DNA of 64,000 nt, from positions 434,001 to 498,000 of the forward strand of contig OZ250185.1 of assembly GCA_965238265.1 (NCBI GenBank), in the 5' to 3' direction. The translations under genes were made by a program, and so were the position numbers. How positions within the stretch are numbered: the first letter of the stretch is position 1; every line of letters starts with the position of its first letter. The notes under the pieces are model-generated. The model did not search any database and was not told the DNA's origin. It saw only the letters and a program-made list of their open reading frames with translations. Of this stretch, positions 60,282 through 64,000 are shown piece by piece. The DNA comes from JAJDUF01 sp965238265. GTDB taxonomy: Bacteria > Chloroflexota > UBA11872 > UBA12225 > JAJDUF01.

Positions 60282-61433
60282 ATGACTGCGTGTGACTACG
60301 ATCTGCTCATTCGGGCCGGGCGCCTGTTCTGCGCTGCAACCGGCTTGGACGGGCCGGGCGCGGTAGCCGTCCGCGGCGACCGGATCGTGGCCGCCGGCCC
60401 GGACGTTGCGGGCACGGCACGAGAGACCCTCGACTTCCCGGACGACCTGCTGCTGCCGGGGCTGGTTGACCTCCACACCCACCCGGGACCCGCAGACTGG
60501 AAATACGGCATTGACGCCGACCGCTCCATGCTGGCACGCGGCTCAACCACCGTGCTCTCGCAGGGCGATGCTGGCGCGGTAACCTGGCCGCAGTACCAGG
60601 CCGAGATCATCGCGCCGGCCCAAACGCGCATCCGGCTGGCGATCAACCTCGCGCGCCTTGGCGAGTCCCGACCCGGCCCCTGCTTTCAGCGAGCCGACGA
60701 CGTGGACGTGGACGCCTGCGTAGCGGCGATAGCAGCCGGCGGCGAGCATATCTGGGGCATCGCCCTCAATCTCAGCACGGCCGGGTGCGTCGGTCTTGAT
60801 CCGCGCGACGTGCTCTGCGCTGCGATCACGGCCACCGAGCGCACCAACCGTCCCTTGCTCTACGGCCTGCGGCGCGAGACGACCGACTGGCCGCACTGGT
60901 CGCTGGCCGATCAGCTGGCGCGACTACGCCCCGGCGATGTGGTGACGTACTGCTTCCATCCCGGCATCGAAGACGGTGCCGGCTGCATCGTGCGGGATGG
61001 CCGGGTGCTCGATGAAGTCCGGGCAGCACGCGAGCGCGGCATCCTGTTCGACGTGGGACACGGGATGGCCTCCCTCGACTTCGGTGTAGCCGAGGCAGCG
61101 CTGGCCGACGGCTTCCCGCCCGACACGATCTCCACCGATGTCTACCAGCGCCATCTCGGCGCCGTGCCCCAACACGACCTGCCGCGCACGATCTCCAAAC
61201 TGATCGCCGCCGGCATGGCCGAGACCGCCGCCTTGGAGGCAGCCACCGCGCGTCCCGCCGCCGTGCTGGACCTCGCCGGCGAAATCGGCACACTGGCCCC
61301 AGGCGCCTGCGCCGACCTCGCCGTCCTGCGCTTCAACAGCGCCGCCCTACCCCTCGCCGATGTCGGCGGCGCCACCCGCCCCGGCGGCTGCTGGGAGCCG
61401 CTCCTCACCGTCCGCGCCGGCCAAGTCGTCTAA
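60282..61433 (+). CDS. Amidohydrolase family protein (dihydroorotase/deacetylase-like)
   Basis: 383 residues. VDLHTHPGPADW supplies the HxH pair; later metal ligands probably lie in VTYCFHPGIEDG, ILFDVGHGMASLDF (the DxGHG motif of the EF_0837/AHA_3915 amidohydrolase group) and PDTISTDVYQR (Asp). The mid-barrel carboxylated Lys is not obvious. These enzymes hydrolyse cyclic amides or acetyl-amino acids. Ten bases after the DUF3604 stop with TAGGAGTAGAGG before the ATG, so they form an operon. Confidence 0.85.
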   Translation: MTACDYDLLIRAGRLFCAATGLDGPGAVAVRGDRIVAAGPDVAGTARETLDFPDDLLLPGLVDLHTHPGPADWKYGIDADRSMLARGSTTVLSQGDAGAVTWPQYQAEIIAPAQTRIRLAINLARLGESRPGPCFQRADDVDVDACVAAIAAGGEHIWGIALNLSTAGCVGLDPRDVLCAAITATERTNRPLLYGLRRETTDWPHWSLADQLARLRPGDVVTYCFHPGIEDGAGCIVRDGRVLDEVRAARERGILFDVGHGMASLDFGVAEAALADGFPPDTISTDVYQRHLGAVPQHDLPRTISKLIAAGMAETAALEAATARPAAVLDLAGEIGTLAPGACADLAVLRFNSAALPLADVGGATRPGGCWEPLLTVRAGQVV

Positions 61434-61460
61434 CGCCCCTCACTCCCCGGCCCCCTCGTC

Positions 61461-61532
61461 CGTCATTGCGGCGCAGGCCGCAATCAAGGAGCCAGGGGAG
61501 CACCCGTCATTCCCGCGCAGGCGGGAATCCAC
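61461..61532. repeat. Two dispersed palindromic repeats
   Basis: TCATTGCGGC-type copy at 61461-61488 and TCATTCCCGC-type copy at 61504-61532, between the amidohydrolase and HEPN genes. Confidence 0.75.
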
Positions 61533-61558
61533 CGTAGTCGCAGCCGGCAGCAGCATCG

Positions 61559-62257
61559 CTACTCGGTGGTAGGCGGCGGCGGCAACTCGCCCTCGTATCC
61601 AACCAGCCGGCACAGAGCGACAAAGTTCATCCACAGGAGACGATTGCAGTCTGCTAAACTCCGCTTATTATCGGGAAAGCATCCTTCATGCACTAATGAA
61701 TTCCTTACTTTGACTACTTTGCATCTTAATTTACTATTCATACATAGAGCCAACTCATCAGATAGCAGATCTACTCGATTCCTCATAGTCTTGGTCTTAC
61801 CCTTACCCTGAACGTTGGCGTACTGTTTAGCCAATGCATCCAAGAGAGTGGCAGCAATGATTGCTTTAGTTTGCCGGAACTGACTCGTCCGGCATGCATC
61901 CACAAAACCGTCTATGTGCTCCCTGATATTCTCGCCATTCAGCACTCTCGCCTGCTTGGGGAAATCTGAAGCGGCCAGTTCACTCAGCGTCACTGACGGG
62001 TATCCAGGGATATGTGTTGACCATCCATAGTAGAAAGTAACCTCAGAGTAACCACTTACTACGGGAGACTGATGTAGTACTTCAGAAGGATGACTGTCGT
62101 AGTTGTAGCCTTCTCCGTAAAGCCAATTGGTTTTGTTGCCGCTCCAGAGACGTAGAACCGGAATCAGGTCCGTCATAAGCCCCACCGCCTCATCTAGCGA
62201 TTTCCTGGCAGGCAGTTCTTGCGAATCTATGCCGTTCGGCCTGATTGTGATAGGCAC
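61559..62257 (-). CDS. HEPN-domain protein, probably the C-terminal part of an ApeA-like protein
   Basis: 232 residues from a GTG start with no Shine-Dalgarno. The C-terminal half carries the HEPN RNase motif R-x4-H in VVKVRNSLVHEG after a helical AIIAATLLDALAKQYANV segment. The N-terminal 100 residues do not look like a natural beginning and abut a truncated LRR gene. The end PPPPTTE resembles the PPPPPSSEA end of the ApeA-like protein at 24438. AT-rich. Likely the surviving tail of a defence gene placed by recombination; whether it is expressed is doubtful. Confidence 0.65.
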   Translation of the reverse strand: MPITIRPNGIDSQELPARKSLDEAVGLMTDLIPVLRLWSGNKTNWLYGEGYNYDSHPSEVLHQSPVVSGYSEVTFYYGWSTHIPGYPSVTLSELAASDFPKQARVLNGENIREHIDGFVDACRTSQFRQTKAIIAATLLDALAKQYANVQGKGKTKTMRNRVDLLSDELALCMNSKLRCKVVKVRNSLVHEGCFPDNKRSLADCNRLLWMNFVALCRLVGYEGELPPPPTTE

Positions 62258-63008
62258 CTAACTGGGGCGGACTGGCGCCCGTCAACTGGTTGTTGGCGAG
62301 GCCTAATGACTCCAGGTTGGTGAGGTTGCCCAACTGGGGTGGAATAGAGCCGGTCAGTTGGCGCCCGGCAAGGTCCAGGGTGGTCACCCGAAGCGGCGAG
62401 CCGCTAATAATGATACCATCCCAGTCAAGGATAGCGCGGTCCGCGCTCCAGTTCAACGAGGCGCTGCCGGCCAGCGTGTCCCGACCCTGCAGCAGCGCCG
62501 CGCAGTCGGCGACCAGGCCGGGGTTGGCTTGCGGGTTGTGGGCCGCAATACCGTTGGAGCACTGCGCGGTGTATTCAGCCCCGATCTCAACAGTAGGGGC
62601 CGGGCTGGCCTGCGGCGGCCCTTCCCAATCGAATTGCTCGGTGTTGAGGCGAGCTTGCAGGCCGTGTGGTCCGTTGATCCAGGTGCGGTAGCCGTCGGTA
62701 AAGGCGGTCCAGTTGTCGGCCTTGCGCCACACCAGCAGGCCGCCGGTGGTCTGCTGGAGGGCATCGCCGTCCTCTGGATTGAAACGCTGGTTTTCCAGGC
62801 AGTCTCCGACCTTGTCCGGCCCTTCCGCCGCGTCAATCAGCGCCTTGAGCGTGGCGAAGCCGAGAATGAACTGGCACTCGGCCGCCGTCGTCGCCGCCGG
62901 CAGCGCGAACATAGCGAGCACCCCGGCAACGATGAGGGCCGCGAGTATCGCAGCTTTCCACCGCGCCTGTCCAAGTGGAATTGTATTCCCGCGCAAGCAG
63001 GAATCCAT
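62190..63008 (-). CDS. Secreted leucine-rich-repeat protein, 3' truncated
   Basis: About 272 residues. A membrane-spanning signal (AAILAALIVAGVLAMFALPA) is followed by a Cys-containing domain (ECQFILGFATLKALIDAAEG, then GDCLENQRF), a second Cys pair (QCSNG, VADCAALL) and two LRRs (LTGSIPPQLGNLTNLESLGL and NNQLTGASPPQLG). The sequence then leaves the repeat pattern (AYHNQAERHRFART) and reads into the HEPN gene in another frame before stopping at 62190. So the LRR array was cut at about 62260. The start at 63008 lies inside a palindromic repeat and is uncertain. Confidence 0.65.
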   Translation of the reverse strand: MDSCLRGNTIPLGQARWKAAILAALIVAGVLAMFALPAATTAAECQFILGFATLKALIDAAEGPDKVGDCLENQRFNPEDGDALQQTTGGLLVWRKADNWTAFTDGYRTWINGPHGLQARLNTEQFDWEGPPQASPAPTVEIGAEYTAQCSNGIAAHNPQANPGLVADCAALLQGRDTLAGSASLNWSADRAILDWDGIIISGSPLRVTTLDLAGRQLTGSIPPQLGNLTNLESLGLANNQLTGASPPQLGAYHNQAERHRFARTACQEIAR

Positions 63009-63010
63009 CC
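62989..63010. repeat. Dispersed palindromic repeat at the LRR gene start
   Basis: attcccgc-gcaa-gcaggaat arms with one mismatch. It overlaps the proposed start codon region of the LRR gene. Confidence 0.65.
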
Positions 63011-63130
63011 TGCTCCTCCTTGCATCCCGCAAATCCTGATGCCGACAATTCCCCTCACCCCGGCCCTCTCCTGCTATGCTGAGGGCCGCAGCCGCCACGT
63101 GCGCGGCCACGCCTCACCTATGGAGGAGCT

Positions 63131-64000
63131 ATGAAGACCTACCGAGTAGCGATGTTGGGCTGTCGGTCGCGCGGCACGTCGGCAGCACGCGCCTACCACG
63201 CCCATCCCCGGATCGAAGTCGTCGGCCTGTGCGACCTGATCCAAGAACGGCTCGACACCCTCGGCGACGAGCTAGGCGTGTCGGCGCGGTTCACCGACCT
63301 CGACAAGATGATCCGCCAAACGCAGCCGGACCTGGTCGCCATCCCCACCGGCACCGAGTTCCACTACCCGCTGGCGATGCGCGTGCTAGAGCACGGCGTC
63401 AACATCGAGGTCGAAAAACCGATGTGTACCGACCTCGCCGAGGCCGACGAGGTGCTCGCCAAGGCCAAAGCGCAGGGTGTGCGGGTTGCCGTCCACCATC
63501 AGGGGCGCGTGGGCGGCGCCATGCGCGCGATGGCCCGGGCCTACGCTGCCGGGCGCATCGGCAAGCTGCGCTATATCTACGCCAGCGACAAGGGCTACTA
63601 CGGCGGCTACGGCCTGATGAACATTGGCGTCCACCTGCTCAACTACGTCATCAAGTTCGCCGGCCACTGCCGCAGCCTGACCGCCACGGCCGTCACCAAC
63701 GGGCACCTCATCACCCCGGAGGACGTGGTACCGTCGGCGAACGGCATGGGCACCATTGCCGGCGAGAACATCACCGCCACGCTCCAGCACGACGACAACG
63801 TGACCAGCACCCTGCTCCTGCATCGGTTCCCCATTGTGGATTCCACGGCCTCCGGCATCCAGCTTTTCGGCACCGAGGGCCGGCTGATGTGGCGCAGCCC
63901 TTGGATTTGGTGGCTGCCGACGCCGCACTTCCTCCCCGACGAGGAGCACGGCAGCTGGCAGGCACTGGAGGAAGAGGCTCCCGACCACTACGACCCCCAC
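63131..64000 (+). CDS. Gfo/Idh/MocA family oxidoreductase (runs off the window)
   Basis: 290 codons to the window edge without a stop. YRVAMLGCRSRGTSAARAYH is the Rossmann start, IEVEKPMCTD the EKP signature, and GLMNIGVHLLNYVIKFAG the helix with the conserved Asp/His-type position (here Asn-Ile-Gly-Val-His). GGAGGAG lies 4 bases before the ATG. NAD(P)-dependent dehydrogenase-like; substrate unknown. The C-terminal end is outside the window. Confidence 0.88.
   Translation, partial: MKTYRVAMLGCRSRGTSAARAYHAHPRIEVVGLCDLIQERLDTLGDELGVSARFTDLDKMIRQTQPDLVAIPTGTEFHYPLAMRVLEHGVNIEVEKPMCTDLAEADEVLAKAKAQGVRVAVHHQGRVGGAMRAMARAYAAGRIGKLRYIYASDKGYYGGYGLMNIGVHLLNYVIKFAGHCRSLTATAVTNGHLITPEDVVPSANGMGTIAGENITATLQHDDNVTSTLLLHRFPIVDSTASGIQLFGTEGRLMWRSPWIWWLPTPHFLPDEEHGSWQALEEEAPDHYDPH

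Noticed and set aside
52640..63130. CRISPR array, suggested by many short recurring palindromes
   Set aside because: The repeats are not regularly spaced, have no unique spacers of constant length and no cas gene is present.

Overview
The window is 64 kb of GC-rich bacterial chromosome. It looks like a member of the Chloroflexota, possibly a Caldilineae- or SAR202-like lineage known from metagenomes. That placement is by inference: three Uma2-type nuclease genes (two with long Ala/Glu-rich tails), a divergent Cpn60 beside a BNR propeller, GYD and DUF711 proteins, and many Gfo/Idh/MocA oxidoreductases with cytoplasmic sialidase-fold and sulfatase enzymes. There is no rRNA and no CRISPR array. 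One tRNA is present (Thr, anticodon CGT).

Layout. 0.2-3.4 kb: HIT protein, PrmA, HpcH/HpaI aldolase, Uma2. 3.6-7.9 kb: a probable operon of a non-canonical chaperonin, an 11-Asp-box propeller and a GYD protein. 8-12.4 kb: frameshifted DUF433 gene, DUF711, PHP phosphoesterase, an unknown protein, UppP. 12.5-15.2 kb: tRNA-Thr and a type II restriction-modification pair (CfrBI-like) whose methylase carries an odd 34-bp duplication. 15.4-22.9 kb: gamma carbonic anhydrase, thioredoxin-fold proteins, DHDPS-family lyase, MBL hydrolase, sialidase, Uma2, broken amidase. 23-26.2 kb: a secreted protein behind a structured leader, then a small eroded defence island (restriction-enzyme remnant, ApeA-like HEPN protein, orphan antitoxin with a toxin scar). 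26.4-42.5 kb and 44.4-61.4 kb: catabolic clusters of propeller glycosidase-like proteins, TIM-barrel isomerases, Gfo/Idh/MocA and other dehydrogenases, DHDPS-family lyases, an RraA protein, a sulfatase, an aminotransferase, a DUF3604 phosphoesterase and an amidohydrolase. These probably oxidise, isomerise and cleave unusual sugars, sugar acids or sulfated compounds inside the cell; the actual substrates cannot be read from sequence. 42.9-44.3 kb: a terminator, a second structured leader and a three-gene membrane-protein operon. 61.5-63 kb: a truncated HEPN protein fused against a truncated LRR protein. The window ends inside another Gfo/Idh/MocA gene.

Most striking: the leaders of two unrelated genes (23.1-23.3 kb and 42.9-43.1 kb) each have a good sigma70-type promoter, a long hairpin whose arms differ in sequence but still pair, an identical AGCCACCATCCC stretch, and a perfect or near-perfect pairing between the hairpin loop and the Shine-Dalgarno region. 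This looks like an undescribed cis-regulatory RNA, riboswitch-like. Genome plasticity is high: at least eight damaged genes (two single-base frameshifts, an in-frame amber, a fragmented Mrr gene, several truncations at recombination scars) and many dispersed palindromic repeats.
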